This document shows, in pieces, positions 47,338 through 58,109 of a stretch of DNA of 64,000 nucleotides; the stretch's first letter is position 1; the number at the start of each line of letters is the position of its first letter. Source of the DNA: Aedes albopictus (taxonomy: Eukaryota; Arthropoda; Insecta; Diptera; Culicidae); NCBI RefSeq assembly GCF_035046485.1, contig NC_085137.1, forward strand, positions 499,058,536 through 499,122,535. Direction: 5' to 3'. A program made the translations under genes and the position numbers. Below the pieces are notes generated by a model. The model worked only from the letters and a program-made list of their open reading frames with translations, was not told where the DNA came from and searched no databases.

Positions 47338-47709
47338 TGATAGGGCAGGATCGTGGCTTCCGGCTGGGATTGGGATCACACACGGGCAGAACACTACCGG
47401 GGCCGGTCACTATCGGCGGAACTGGGCACCACAAGAATTCACCACACAAAAACTACTAGTTTTACACTTCTGGATCACTTTATTTAGCGTTTTGGAAAAG
47501 AACTTTATTTCTCGAAGGTTCGATTCTTACTGACTAACTTTATTCTATTTCGTTCTAGTTTTACCCTACGTTGTGTGAAATATTTCCATTTGAATGTGCT
47601 ATAAAAAAACTACTATAAAATTAAACATTTCAAATTGCTACCAACTAAACTGACAGCACGGTTACTGTAGCGTACCTGCTTTCGACAGCTAACAGTTTGA
47701 GAACTGTCA
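47338..47709 (-). repeat. BEL 3' LTR
   Basis: On the minus strand it starts TGACAGTTCTCAAACTG and ends CCTGCCCTATCA (TG...CA). It matches the 5' LTR at 55252-55623; the one difference noted is at TTCGACAG against TTTGACAG. Confidence 0.92.
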
Positions 47710-47813
47710 TCGCCGCCACCTGAAATTCAACAATTTCACTACCACTACTACAAACTTAATCTTACGAATTCAATGAGCTTGAAACAAATGTTGACAATTA
47801 ACTTTTAGCATTT

Positions 47814-49456
47814 CTAGATTTCATTAGGACATTCCAGGGGTAGCAGGCAAATTTTCGTTATTGGTCGACGGATAATCCCTCTGCTGGTTCGTAGATCCAC
47901 GACTCGGATGAGCCCATCTGGTCCAGGGATGACATCGACGATTCTCGCTAACGGCCACTTCACAGGAGCGAGAAACTCATCGACCACGACGACCATTCTT
48001 CCAGGTTGTATTTCGGTGTTCGGGATGATTTGTTTGGTTTCCTTCTGCAGCTCTTGCAGATACTCAGCCTGCCATTGATGCCAGAATTGTTGGATGCGAT
48101 GACGTAGCCTCCGATAATGATCCAGCCGGTTGATGGGAGTCTGACTACAGTCGTCTTCAGGGAGAGCGGTTGCTGTAGTCCCAATGAGGAAGTGTGCCGG
48201 TGTGAGGACGGCCAAGTCATTCGGATCCTCGGTGAGCGGTATCAACGGACGGGAGTTCATTGATGACTCGATTTCTGCCAGCGCTGTAGTCATTTCTTCA
48301 AAGGACAGCCTTGAGTCACCGAACTGTCGGTGCAAGTGTTTCTTCGCGACCTTAACTGCCGCCTCCCACAATCCACCAAAGTGCGGAGCTTTCGGAGGAG
48401 TCATGTGCCATTGGATGCCCTGATTCGCACAGTAGGTGGCCACATCTCCGGACGATTCTTCCTCCTGTAGCAGCTGGTACAGTTCGCGAAGTTCGTTGCG
48501 AGCACCTTCGAAGTTTTTTCCGTTATCGGAATGGATATGTGCCGGACAACCTCGACGAGCGATGAATCTTCGAAGTGCGGTGATGAAAGCTGGGGTAGAT
48601 AAATCGCTCACAAGCTCCAGATGCACTGCTTTTGTGGCGAAGCAGACAAACACGCTAATGTAGGCCTTGGTTGGAGACGCTCGTTTGTGGATCGCTCTGA
48701 TGTATACTGGTCCGGCGTAGTCAATGCCGGTGACGGAGAACGGACGACTTGGAGTTATTCTCTGTATGGGCAGCTGCCCAATCTGCTGCCTGGCAGGAAC
48801 GGGAGAGGCACGAGCGCATCGGAAGCAGTTTCGCATGACGCTGTTGACTACTCGTCGACCTTGTATGGGCCAATATTCTTGACGGATGGCTGCTAGAGTC
48901 ACACGGCCGCCACCGTGGAATAGTCGCAGGTGGTAATGTTTGGCAACTAACCGTGTAAGTGGATGGGAACTGGGAAGGAGGATGGGATGTTTGGACAAGT
49001 AAGGCTGCTCGGAGAGGCGCAATCTACCACCGACTCTTAGGATTCCGTCCGAGTCAACGAAAGGACTCAAAAGGCGCAAAGTTGAGTGTTTGGATACTGA
49101 TTTCCCCTTCCCCAAGTACCTTATCTCCTCTGTGAATGCATCGGCTTGGGCTAATTTTATCAGACGCATTCGGGCTATCGACATTTCATCCACAGTGATC
49201 GATTTTGTAATCGTTCCCAACTCGGGCTGTGACGACGTTGACGTTTTGCGACGACAGGCGTTGATGAAGCGAAGACAATATGCTGTCACTCGAGACAAAC
49301 GATTGTAGGAGGATGACGTGCTGAAGATTGGGTTCGCTTCGGGTTTGTTTTGGATCGCCGCCACCATCTTTCGCCGTTCTAGGACATCTTCAGGTGTATT
49401 CTGTTGCTTCGCTGTTACAGGCCACTCAGTTTCAGGTTGTTCGAGCCAGGATGGTC
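47814..49456 (-). pseudogene. BEL pol, integrase half (severed from RT by an insertion)
   Basis: Minus-strand frame open from the insertion at 49456 to a stop at 47814. The N-terminal HHCC zinc site has HYHLRLFHGGGR and NCFRC. The integrase core has VTGIDYAGPVYI (first Asp), HSDNGKNFEGARNELRE (second Asp) and HFGGLWEAAVK followed by the catalytic Glu region IESSMNSRPL. It ends in a DUF5641-type domain (HYRRLRHRIQQFWHQW, WPLARIVDVIPG). The frame itself is undamaged. Confidence 0.9.
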
Positions 49457-50076
49457 CCCAGTAAACCACATATCGTATTAACATGTGTATCTAATATCGC
49501 TTATCTATTCTTCAAAAATCAGAATCGCAAAAGATGTTATAGTTTGTCAACGTACTGGCAAATACAGTTGTATATTGATCATCATTGCGATTCGTTTACA
49601 ACAGTCTGAACCATAAACAAAACAAGCTGTAAATATCGTAATAAAAACTCGCTTCAAGTTGTATAGATTAACATCATATATCATGTCAGAGAAGTTTTGA
49701 ACAAAATCTCAACGACTCGTTGCAAACTACCACCCAAACTTGTATTTAAAAATAAAATCAACACCTTTAGGCTGAAAGCATGAAGGCAAGTGCTACCACA
49801 AAAAAAAACCGTAAGTGCAATACAGTCTACGCTGTCTCTACTGGCAAAATTAAACATAATATGATTAATCTAATTGAAGCACCTTGCTACTACCATTCCT
49901 CAATAATTCAAATAGGCTATGTGGCGTTTGGTGCCAAGGCGGTGATTGAAATTAAAGGACATCATGGTAGTTTCCCCTTGCCAATGAAAGTCGGTTATTC
50001 AGGATTGATTTAGACAAGCTTCCTTGCCTTTCCGTTGGGGTGTCCGTTGGGGATGACACCAAAATGATTGTACTTA

Positions 50077-50518
50077 CTCTTTGTGGTATTTCCAGGAATA
50101 CAAATCCACCAGTACTGCACCAGCAAGCAGCACACATTTTTCTGCATTGGCCGTTTCCCAGTACTCGCGGTACGATGTATGCCGCTCCGTGACCACTTCC
50201 TGTTTTTTGGCACCCGCTGGATGTGTGCTATAGCATTGTAATTTCAAGCTATTCCTGTTCCGGGATGCCTTCTCTAGCTCCGGATTGGTATCGATCCGTC
50301 ATCTACCTGTACGAATCGTTTCCTTCTGCACGCTCCTAGAGATGTTTCAAAAAGATGTTTCGCATATCTTGGCGTTCGATCCGATTGTTTTCCTGGTGGT
50401 TCAGAGCTGATGTCGAACGAAGCACTGGGTGATATACCCATATCGGAACACATTACCACCGACCGGACAACGCAATAATTCGCGGTCAAAGATAATTTCG
50501 CAAACTTTATTTCGCGAT

Positions 50519-50549
<31 letters not shown>

Positions 50550-50560
50550 ACGATGTGAAC
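50077..50560 (-). pseudogene. Possible captured gene fragment in copy IV
   Basis: Less AT-rich than the rest of the element. A minus-strand frame (50489-50274) reads TANYCVVRSVVMCSDMGISP and ETSLGACRRKRFVQVDDGS. A second stretch in another frame, HTSYREYWETANAEKCVLLA, runs to a good donor, AAGA|GTAAGT, at about 50083-50078. A GGC/GAC trinucleotide run lies at 50518-50556. No family recognised. Confidence 0.35.
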
Positions 50561-50810
50561 GGGATATAACTAAAATGTAAACAAGGCTAGTCGGAAATAG
50601 CGTGATTCAAACTCACTACAAGTTGTATAATGTGACAGTTCTATGGTATTTATATATCAGTTCAGAAAGATAACAAATGAAATCGCAAGTACTTAGGAAA
50701 AATTGTCTCCAGTTTTCGTATCAGCAATGGTATAATTACAATTCAAGTGTCATGAGCCAAAGAGCTTGAGCTTTTATTGGACTGAAATTATTACCTACTT
50801 AAGCAAGATG

Positions 50811-50873
50811 AGTTAGTCCAGTAGTATGATAGCGATCTTGAGAAACACGAGGTCTCGAGTTCGAGGCTGGATG
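50811..50873 (+). other. tRNA-like A/B-box segment inside copy IV
   Basis: TTAGTCCAGTAGTATGATAG (A-box-like) and CTCGAGTTCGAGGCTGG (B-box-like). It has the same relative position and orientation as the segment in copy III but a different sequence. Confidence 0.45.
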
Positions 50874-51125
50874 TCAACTTTTTTTTATTTATAGCAAAAG
50901 TTTGAATCATCGTATTAGCAATCGGAAGAAATCATTGTTTGATTTTTCTTTGGTTATTTTGGACATCGTATTACTGATCATTTGAAGTCAAGCATTGTCG
51001 CCAGAAGTACGTATATGGCCTCCACTTTGGTACGTATATAGCAGTTATGTGCAGTTTATACGATTGAATTGGTTTTTATATGAAGATGTATATCAAAAAT
51101 TATACAGACCAAAATGTTTACTGGG

Positions 51126-53450
51126 TCCACGATGCCACAGTTCACTACCGAGAAAGTCGTCCACCTTCATCCCTCTGGTGATAAGGTCCGCAGGATTGTG
51201 TTTACCGGCGACGTGATGCCAACGAGATCCCTGGGTGGTGTTTTGTATTTCCGAGACCCTGTTCGCAACGAAGGTGTTCCAGGTGTACGGGGGTGAACGC
51301 AACCATTCCAAAGTGACGGTAGAATCAGACCAGAAATGCGATTCGGAGATAGGCATATCGAGTGCAACGACAACCTTTTGGTGCAATCGTGCAGCGATGA
51401 CGGCAGCAGACAGTTCCAGGCGGGGGAGAGAAATTCGTTTTAGTGGTGCTACCCTCGATTTCGAAGCCATTAATTGAACCTTAGTTCTGCCCTCGGTGTC
51501 GGTGGATCGAGCATATATGCAAGCGCCGTAAGCTTGCTGGGATGCATCCGCGAACGTATGCAATTGGACGGTGGAATTTGGTAGGAGGGCATAACGGTCA
51601 GTTCGGTAGGAGGATATTCTAGGCAATTCGATACGGTAGCTTTCCCATTTCGCTCGTATGGTATCGGAAACTTCCTCGTCCCAGCCGCAGGGTTGCAGCC
51701 AGAGCTCCTGTAGTAGGATTTTCGCTCGTATGATGACAGGTGCAGTAAGCCCTAGTGGATCGAAATGTTTGGATACTGCAGACAGAATCGATCTTTTTGT
51801 GGGTGGGCCGCTGCTGATATCAGGAGTGGAGTCGAAGAGCAGCTGATCAGTTCCGGGTTCCCAGCTCACTCCCAGCGCCTTGGTACATTCGTTGTTGTCG
51901 AACTTTAGGGTTGGCTGAGTACCAATTTGTGACGGATCCAGTCCCTCAAGCACATTTGGGTTGTTCGATGTCCACTTTCGCAGTTGGAATCCCCCTTTGG
52001 CCAGCAGCTCGTCCAGTTCTTCTCGGGTTTGGATTGCCTCTTCCTCTGTGTTTGCTCCCCCTATGTAGTCGTCCACGTAAAATCCCTTCTTGACCGCCGG
52101 TCTACCAAGTGGGTAGGCATCTCCCTCGTCCGTAGCCAGCTGCTGCAAGGTACGGGTGGCCAGGAATGATGATGGCGCTAGCCCGTAAGTAACCGTGGTC
52201 AACTCATATGTATCGATGGGGTCGTTTGGGTCAAATCTCCATAGAATCCGTTGCAGTGGAGTATCGTCAGGATGGAGTAACACTTGTCGGTACATTTTTG
52301 CAATGTCCGCTACTAAGGCAACGGGATATTTCCGGAAACGGAGGACGAGGGTCAGTAATTCTTCCTGAACGATCGGACCAACTTGGAGGGCATCATTAAG
52401 GGAATATCCGGTGGAATTTTTGGCTGATCCATCAAATACCACACGGACTTTCGTGGTAGTACTGGCCTCTTTTAGGACAGCATGGTGAGGTAAGTAGTGG
52501 ACCTGTTGCGGTTCTGGTTCGCTTGGTGGGACAAGTCTCATGTGGCCAAGTAGAAGATACTCTTCCAGGAAGGTGTGGTATTCTTCTTTCAGATGCGGCT
52601 CTCTGCTCAGCCGTTTCTCAAGGCAATGAAAACGACGAAGGGCCGCGGATTTCGATTCACCAAGCATGTGGTCGAAGTTCGGATGGCGAGGCAGACGGAC
52701 CACATATCTCCCCTCGGGAGTGCGGGAAACGTGGGAGGAATAGTGAGATTCACACTGCTGTTCTTCCACGGAGTAGCTTGGTTGCTTTTCCACTTCTTCG
52801 ATGCGCCAAAAGCGTTCCAGTGCTTCTTGGAGGGGATCGGAAAGTGAGACGTGGCAAGCTACGGGGGGCAATGTGATGGGTTTTTGTTTTCTACCGGTCA
52901 CAATCCAACCGAAAACGCTTTCGACAAGGACGGGATTTTCACCTTCTTCGACTCGGGTACCAGGGTTAATGTAGGTGAAAAAGTGCTCGGCTCCGAGTAG
53001 CATATCGATAGCGCCGGTCTTGTTGAAGGTGGGGTCGGCTAGGGACAGATCTTTGGGGGCATGCCAGTCATCGGCAGAAGAGGAAACCACAGGCAAGTCA
53101 ATCGTAATACGGGGCATGACCAGAAAATCTAATCCGATTTCGAAGTTCGAGGTTCGCGATCGGATGGTGGCACTGACGGAGTGGTTCACGTTGGAGGAGG
53201 ACTCACCGACACCGAACACAGGGATGCTGATCTTTCTCCGCTTCAGTCGTAGAAGTTGGCATAGCCGATCGCTGATAATATTGGATTGCGAGCCATTATC
53301 CAATAATGCTCGGGCGGGATGCGCTTGCCCATTGCAATCAATTACCATCAACACGACCGTCGACAACAAAACATTCGCGTTCGATGTTTGGGACGAATTG
53401 GTTGTCTGAGTAGTGACAGCATTCGTGGATGTGGGTGATCGTTTGCTGTT
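51126..53450 (-). pseudogene. BEL pol, protease-RT-RNase H half
   Basis: Minus-strand frame open from about 53450 to the insertion. The protease site is ARALLDNGSQSNIISD. Reverse transcriptase shows VRVVFDGSAKNSTGYSLND, VALVADIAKMYRQVLLHPDD and the catalytic FYVDDYIGGANTEEE. RNase H shows LHTFADASQQAYGACIYA and SHFWSDSTVTLEWL. The frame has no ATG near its start, as expected for part of a gag-pol polyprotein, and is out of frame with gag. It is cut at 51126 by copy IV. Confidence 0.88.
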
Positions 53451-53461
53451 GTTTGTTATGG

Positions 53462-54742
53462 CTACCTGCTTCGTGATGGGCTTCGTTGAGCATGATGCGA
53501 TGCTGTGTTAGACGAGGTAAACGATTGATCGGCGTTGAGTGGGTGGTAGCCGGGGTGGAGCAATGAATGGTGTCGTTTCTTGCAGTGACGGCAGGAGAAT
53601 TTCGACTGACAATTGCGAGCGAGGTGGTCTTGGCGAAAACAATTGTGGCAGAGATGATGTTCATTCACAACTTGCAGTCGTTCGGCAGTGGACATTTTCT
53701 CGAATTTCGGGCATTGGAAGAGTGGGTGATGTTGATCGCAGGAGTGGCATTTTCGAGGGGTGGCTTCGGTTACAGCATGGGAAACGGTTTTGTGGAACGA
53801 TTGACGACGAAACATTGGTGGTTGGTGATTCGATGCTGGCTGTGCTTGGTGGTTCACAGACATGGATTCCAGCACCCTGATGCGACGTTGGAGGAACTCG
53901 ATAAGACAAGCGTAATCGGGGTTGTCGGTGGTTGTAGCGAAGTCTTCCCAAGCTTTTTGTGTAGCGTCGTCGAGTCGGAGGCATAGAAGATGCTCCAACA
54001 TAGTGCTCCACGAGTCGATTGGCTCACCAAGTTGGCGGAGGGTTTTGGTGTGGCGCTCATACTCGTCAACGACGGAATGCAGTGCGGCGGCGGATTCTTT
54101 CTTCATTCGGGGGCAGTCGAGAAGGGCTTGTAGGTGACGTTTCTTCAGAAGGTAGTCGTTAGCATAGCGAGAGACGAGTGTTTGCTATGCAATGTTGTAG
54201 TTGGCGGAGCTGATACCGATCGACTCAATGAGTTGAGCTGCTTCCCCTTTCAGAGCAGCGCGAAGGTAGTGGAATTTCTGAATGTCGTGAACTTCGGGAT
54301 TAGAATGAATGAGGGCGACGAAGGTGTCGTGGAATGCTAGCCAATTATTATAATCGCCGTCGAATTCCGGCAAAGTGATGGTTGGCAACTTGATACCGGA
54401 GAGCCCGGAGAGAGACGATTGGGGGATTGCGCTAGTAGATGTAGGTACATTGGGGAGGAAAGATTGGAGAGCAGCCTTGATTTGGAAGTAGCGGGTTTCG
54501 TTGTGGGAACGGAAAGCTAGGTTCTGTGCCATACCTTGATTGGTTACTTCCATGTCCTCGAGCTGGGTCTGCACATCCTCCAGTCCCATCCACACGGTAT
54601 CGAGGTTCTCGAGTCGCAGTTTCACCTGGCCTTGGTCCCGTTCCGCCTCGTACTTCTCGACGAACTGCTCGGCTCGTCCCAGTGCAGCGATGAGGGTCGT
54701 ACGGCGGTTGATGAGCTGTTGCCTCGAGCGATCGTCCGCCAT
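53462..54742 (-). pseudogene. BEL gag with one in-frame TAG
   Basis: Starts MADDRSRQQLINRRTTLIAA at 54742. It has a coiled-coil-like N-terminus (about residues 20-75), then the DUF1759-type segment LPEFDGDYNNWLAFHDTF, and two zinc knuckles (CHSCDQHHPLFQC and CHNCFRQDHLARNC). A single TAG at 54185-54187 interrupts the frame, which continues on both sides without shift. The gag frame ends at 53462 while the pol frame is already open, so a frame change of one or two bases lies near 53.4-53.5 kb. Confidence 0.88.
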
Positions 54743-55231
54743 TGCGGAGGCAGGTTATCGTTGGTCGCACTTCTCAAGGCTAGGTTTGAGCCTTGTATTT
54801 TATTCAAAAACGGCAGTTGGCTTGCGGATTCGGCGATTTGGTTTCACGGTTGATACTCTGTTGGCGGTTGGCAATGGCGTAGGTCACTTGCTAGGTGTAG
54901 CAGTTAACGGTTGATCACACTTCCAGAAGGTTCGAGATTCTCCGGATCGGACACGTGGTTGGAGAAAAAGAGGAAAAAATCTCAAGGCACCCGCGGTAAA
55001 CTTCTGCGCACTTCGGAATTATACGTACCGAGTGCCTAATTAGATTAGGCCTTGTATTAAAATTCAAGCGGGAACTCCGGAGAAGCTTCTCGATGGCGTC
55101 GGAGTACAAAAGGCTCCGGGGAAGATGGCGATCTTGTGAATACCCTTGGGGCACACAATGGTGCGGAACGATGGCGGTAGATAGCGTCGATGTCCGTTAT
55201 GCGATGGCGGGAATTCTGGGAGGAAACCTGA

Positions 55232-55250
55232 TCCTGGTCACGGCACCAAG
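55232..55250 (-). other. BEL primer-binding site
   Basis: Directly after the 5' LTR the minus strand reads TTGGTGCCGTGACCAGGAT, the usual BEL/Pao primer-binding position and motif. The priming tRNA was not determined. Confidence 0.7.
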
Positions 55251-55251
55251 A

Positions 55252-55623
55252 TGATAGGGCAGGATCGTGGCTTCCGGCTGGGATTGGGATCACACACGGG
55301 CAGAACACTACCGGGGCCGGTCACTATCGGCGGAACTGGGCACCACAAGAATTCACCACACAAAAACTACTAGTTTTACACTTCTGGATCACTTTATTTA
55401 GCGTTTTGGAAAAGAACTTTATTTCTCGAAGGTTCGATTCTTACTGACTAACTTTATTCTATTTCGTTCTAGTTTTACCCTACGTTGTGTGAAATATTTC
55501 CATTTGAATGTGCTATAAAAAAACTACTATAAAATTAAACATTTCAAATTGCTACCAACTAAACTGACAGCACGGTTACTGTAGCGTACCTGCTTTTGAC
55601 AGCTAACAGTTTGAGAACTGTCA
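55252..55623 (-). repeat. BEL 5' LTR
   Basis: 372 bp, TG...CA, matching the 3' LTR. It would contain the element's promoter. Confidence 0.92.
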
Positions 55624-55826
55624 CTTATTTTTTAAAATGAATTGCTGGAGGAATTTCTGAAAGAATTCGTGGAAGATTTTCTGAATTGAGTCCCTACAGG
55701 CTATTCCAGAAGTATCCATGTGGAAATTCTAAAAACAATCCATGGGAAATATTTAAAGACGTTCTGAAAGATTCTGATATCAAGAAGATTTTATGAAAGA
55801 AGACATTAAAATTGTTTAAGGAATCT
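55624..55826. repeat. Degenerate minisatellite beside BEL
   Basis: AATTGCTGGAGGAATTTCTG-type units continue the array present left of the BEL element. Confidence 0.6.
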
Positions 55827-55827
55827 G

Positions 55828-56095
55828 GGATCTCCAGTTAGCCTAGTGGTTAAGAATATGGATCGCCAATCCAGAGACGGCGGGTTTGATTCCCGTTTCG
55901 GTCGGGAAAATTTTCGCGACTCCCTTGGCATAATGTATCATTGTACTTGCCTCACAATATACAAGTTCATGCAATGGCAGGCAAAGAAAGTCCTTCAATT
56001 AATAACTGTAGAAGTGCTCAAAGAACACTAAGTTGAAGCGAAGCAGGCCAAGTCCCAGTGAGGACGTCGAGCCATAAAAAAGAAGAAGAAAAACC
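55828..56095 (+). mobile_element. Feilai-like tRNA-derived SINE
   Basis: A tRNA-like head with A box TTAGCCTAGTGGTTAAG and B box GGGTTTGATTCCCG is followed by a tRNA-unrelated body. It ends CAAGTCCCAGTGAGGACGTC and an AAGAAGAAGAA tail. This head, body and AAGAAG tail layout matches the Feilai SINEs described from Aedes aegypti, from memory. Confidence 0.75.
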
Positions 56096-56510
56096 TTCAA
56101 ATACTAGAATAGTATTTTCGTTTTATTTTTTTTATTTTCCCTCCCAAAATCTGCCCAAAATTCTTAAATATACTTCTTAAAAATAAGTTATAATATATAA
56201 AATATCTCTTAGAATTCTACCTGGAACTTTTCCAGGGTTTTCATATCAATGTAAAGTAAATCATAAAAGATTTCTCCCGAATAAATCACATTTCCAAAAG
56301 CTATGATTGGACAAAAGTGGGCTAATAGTCAAATCGAACTCAAACTGGAAGAAGACAAGCACTTCGGGTTAAAAAAATCAAATATCTAAAAAAATTCGAT
56401 TTTTTATCTATTTTAATGTACTTTTTGAACAGTGATGGGCCGTTTTTGTTAGTCCCTGGTTTTATCGACCCCCAATTTTGTCAGCCTTTTGAACAAAAAA
56501 AATGAAATTG
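56096..56510. other. CAP-gene intron, unassigned AT-rich sequence
   Basis: No ORF, repeat or RNA feature recognised. Confidence 0.35.
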
Positions 56511-57740
56511 TTGCTGTGAGTCCTCTAGGAATTTTCACTTCGATTTTTCAAGGGATATCTAATGATGTCCCTTCTGGAATTTCTCTGAGACTTCCTCCAT
56601 AAAATCTTCCAGATATTTCTATAAGAATCGTTTCAAATATTTCACTACGATTTTTCAAGCATTCTGCCTGCAGTACCTCCGAGAGTTTTTCTTAAGATTC
56701 CTTCAGGAACTCTTGCTGGAATTCCTCTAGAAATTCTTGCGGTATTTCTGCAGGATTTTTTCCAGAAATTGCTACAGGAGCTCCGTTAGGAATGTTTACA
56801 GATTGATTGTAACGATTTCTTTAATACTTCCTCCTATGTTCAAGAATTTATCCTAGAATTTTCCAAAAAATCCCCTTAGGATTCCTTAAGAAACTCCTGC
56901 TAGGGTTTCTCCAGAAATTCTACAGGAGATATATCCAGGGATTTCTCTAGGACTTTCTCTAGGGATTTCCCCAGAATTCTTTTATAGATTTACATGTGCG
57001 GCTTCCTCTATGGATTTCCCGGGGTTTCTTCTTATGAATGTTTCAATATTTCTTCTTGGTATTCTACTTGGAATATCGTGGTATTGCTTCAGGGTTTTCT
57101 CTTATAATTTCAGAGTTCTTGAATTAATGATAGATTGCCATTTCTGCTGGGATTCCTGGAGGAAGCGCTGCGGATATTTCTCCAGAACTTTTGCAGGAAT
57201 TCCTCCAACTTTTTTAGAAATTTTGTCTGAAATCCTAACAGGGATTGACTCAGAGATTTTAATAGGTAGTCCTCCAATGGTTCTTCTAGTAGTTACTTCA
57301 GGGATTTATTCAGGAATTCCACTAGGGATGCCTCTGGAAATTTCTTCGGATATTGCAATACAGATTCATTCAGTAATTAGCCAAAGGACTTATCCGGGAA
57401 TTCCTGTATAGATTTCTGCAAAAAAAAACTACTTACAGGATCCTTCAACAAATCTTAAGAGGGTGTCGTCATGTAACTCTCCAGGAATTCCTAATTGCAC
57501 CAAGGTTTTTCAGGGGTTTCTGTTGGGATTTTTAGAGCACTATCTAGGAATTGTTCCACAGAGATTCTTTCAAGTTTTTTTTCTTCAAGGATTTCTTTAG
57601 GACCAGGACTATTCCAGAAGTTTCCTCATGAACTCCTCAAGGCATGTATCCGGTAATTTTTGTAGGCAATAATACTTCCCAAAATTACATCATGGATTTA
57701 TCCAAATATTTATCTTGGTGTTTTTCTCTAGGAATTCTTC
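56511..57740. repeat. Degenerate GGAATTCC-type minisatellite
   Basis: Decayed AATTCCTCTAGAAATTC and GGATTTCTCCAG units. The frame at 57010-57411 is one of the low-complexity frames such arrays produce. Confidence 0.65.
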
Positions 57741-57899
57741 TAAGGATTCACTCTATGACCAGCTCAGAACCATTTTTATGAGTAAAGAAGTAATTTTGAA
57801 AAATGTACCGATTTTGTCAGTCTCAAATTCTACTTGGGGCTGGAAAATAGGGATCTCACTGTATTCTGATCTTGCGTTAAAGGCGATCTTAAACTACCT

Positions 57900-58054
57900 C
57901 CCAGTCAACACACGATCGCATATGATGTTGGATAGGATGCTAAAGTGGAGGCGATATATGCACATTTTACACGTGGTTAAATGGGAGCAGGTACGCATAT
58001 GGCCTCCAGTTTAGCATCCTATTCAACATCATATAAGCCTTTGTGTTGACTGGG
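57900..58054. mobile_element. CCCAG-family foldback element, copy V (155 bp)
   Basis: Starts CCCAGTCAACACACGATCG and ends in its near complement, TGTTGACTGGG, flanked by CT on both sides. The arms carry AAGTGGAGGCGATAT and its complement. It lies about 50 bp from the splice donor of the CAP exon at 58110. Confidence 0.85.
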
Positions 58055-58109
58055 CTGAGCCTCCATAAAAAAAATCTCTGCTACGCCTAACTATGCAGAC
58101 ATAACTTAC

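Larger units (their letters stand above)
49457..51125. mobile_element. CCCAG-family element, copy IV (1669 bp), inside BEL pol
   Basis: Starts CCCAGTAAACCACATATCG and ends CAAAATGTTTACTGGG, flanked by TC on both sides (49455-49456 and 51126-51127). Removing it with one TC restores the pol frame across the junction. It carries the TGGCCTCCACTTT motif at about 51015 and a tRNA-like segment at the same relative place as copies II and III. It also has extra sequence (about 50.0-50.6 kb) not seen in the other copies. Confidence 0.88.
47338..55623 (-). mobile_element. BEL/Pao LTR retrotransposon, full length, interrupted
   Basis: Two 372-bp LTRs (one difference seen) bound an 8.29 kb element on the minus strand, flanked by CTTAT on both sides (47333-47337 and 55624-55628). 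The order is 5' LTR, primer-binding site, gag, protease, RT, RNase H, integrase, purine-rich AGGTGGCGGCGA before the 3' LTR. Protease before RT and integrase last, with DUF1759/DUF1758/DUF5641-type regions, is diagnostic for BEL/Pao. It has a nonsense codon in gag, a gag-pol frame change and a 1669-bp transposon inserted in pol, so it is not autonomous. The near-identical LTRs indicate a recent insertion. Confidence 0.92.

Noticed and set aside
48184..48896. Plus-strand frames across 48.2-48.9 kb and 52.2-54.1 kb
   Set aside because: Shadows of the BEL pol and gag frames.
50274..50489. Possible THAP-type zinc finger (YCVV start)
   Set aside because: Only the first few residues resemble it; the later Cys/His spacing was not found.
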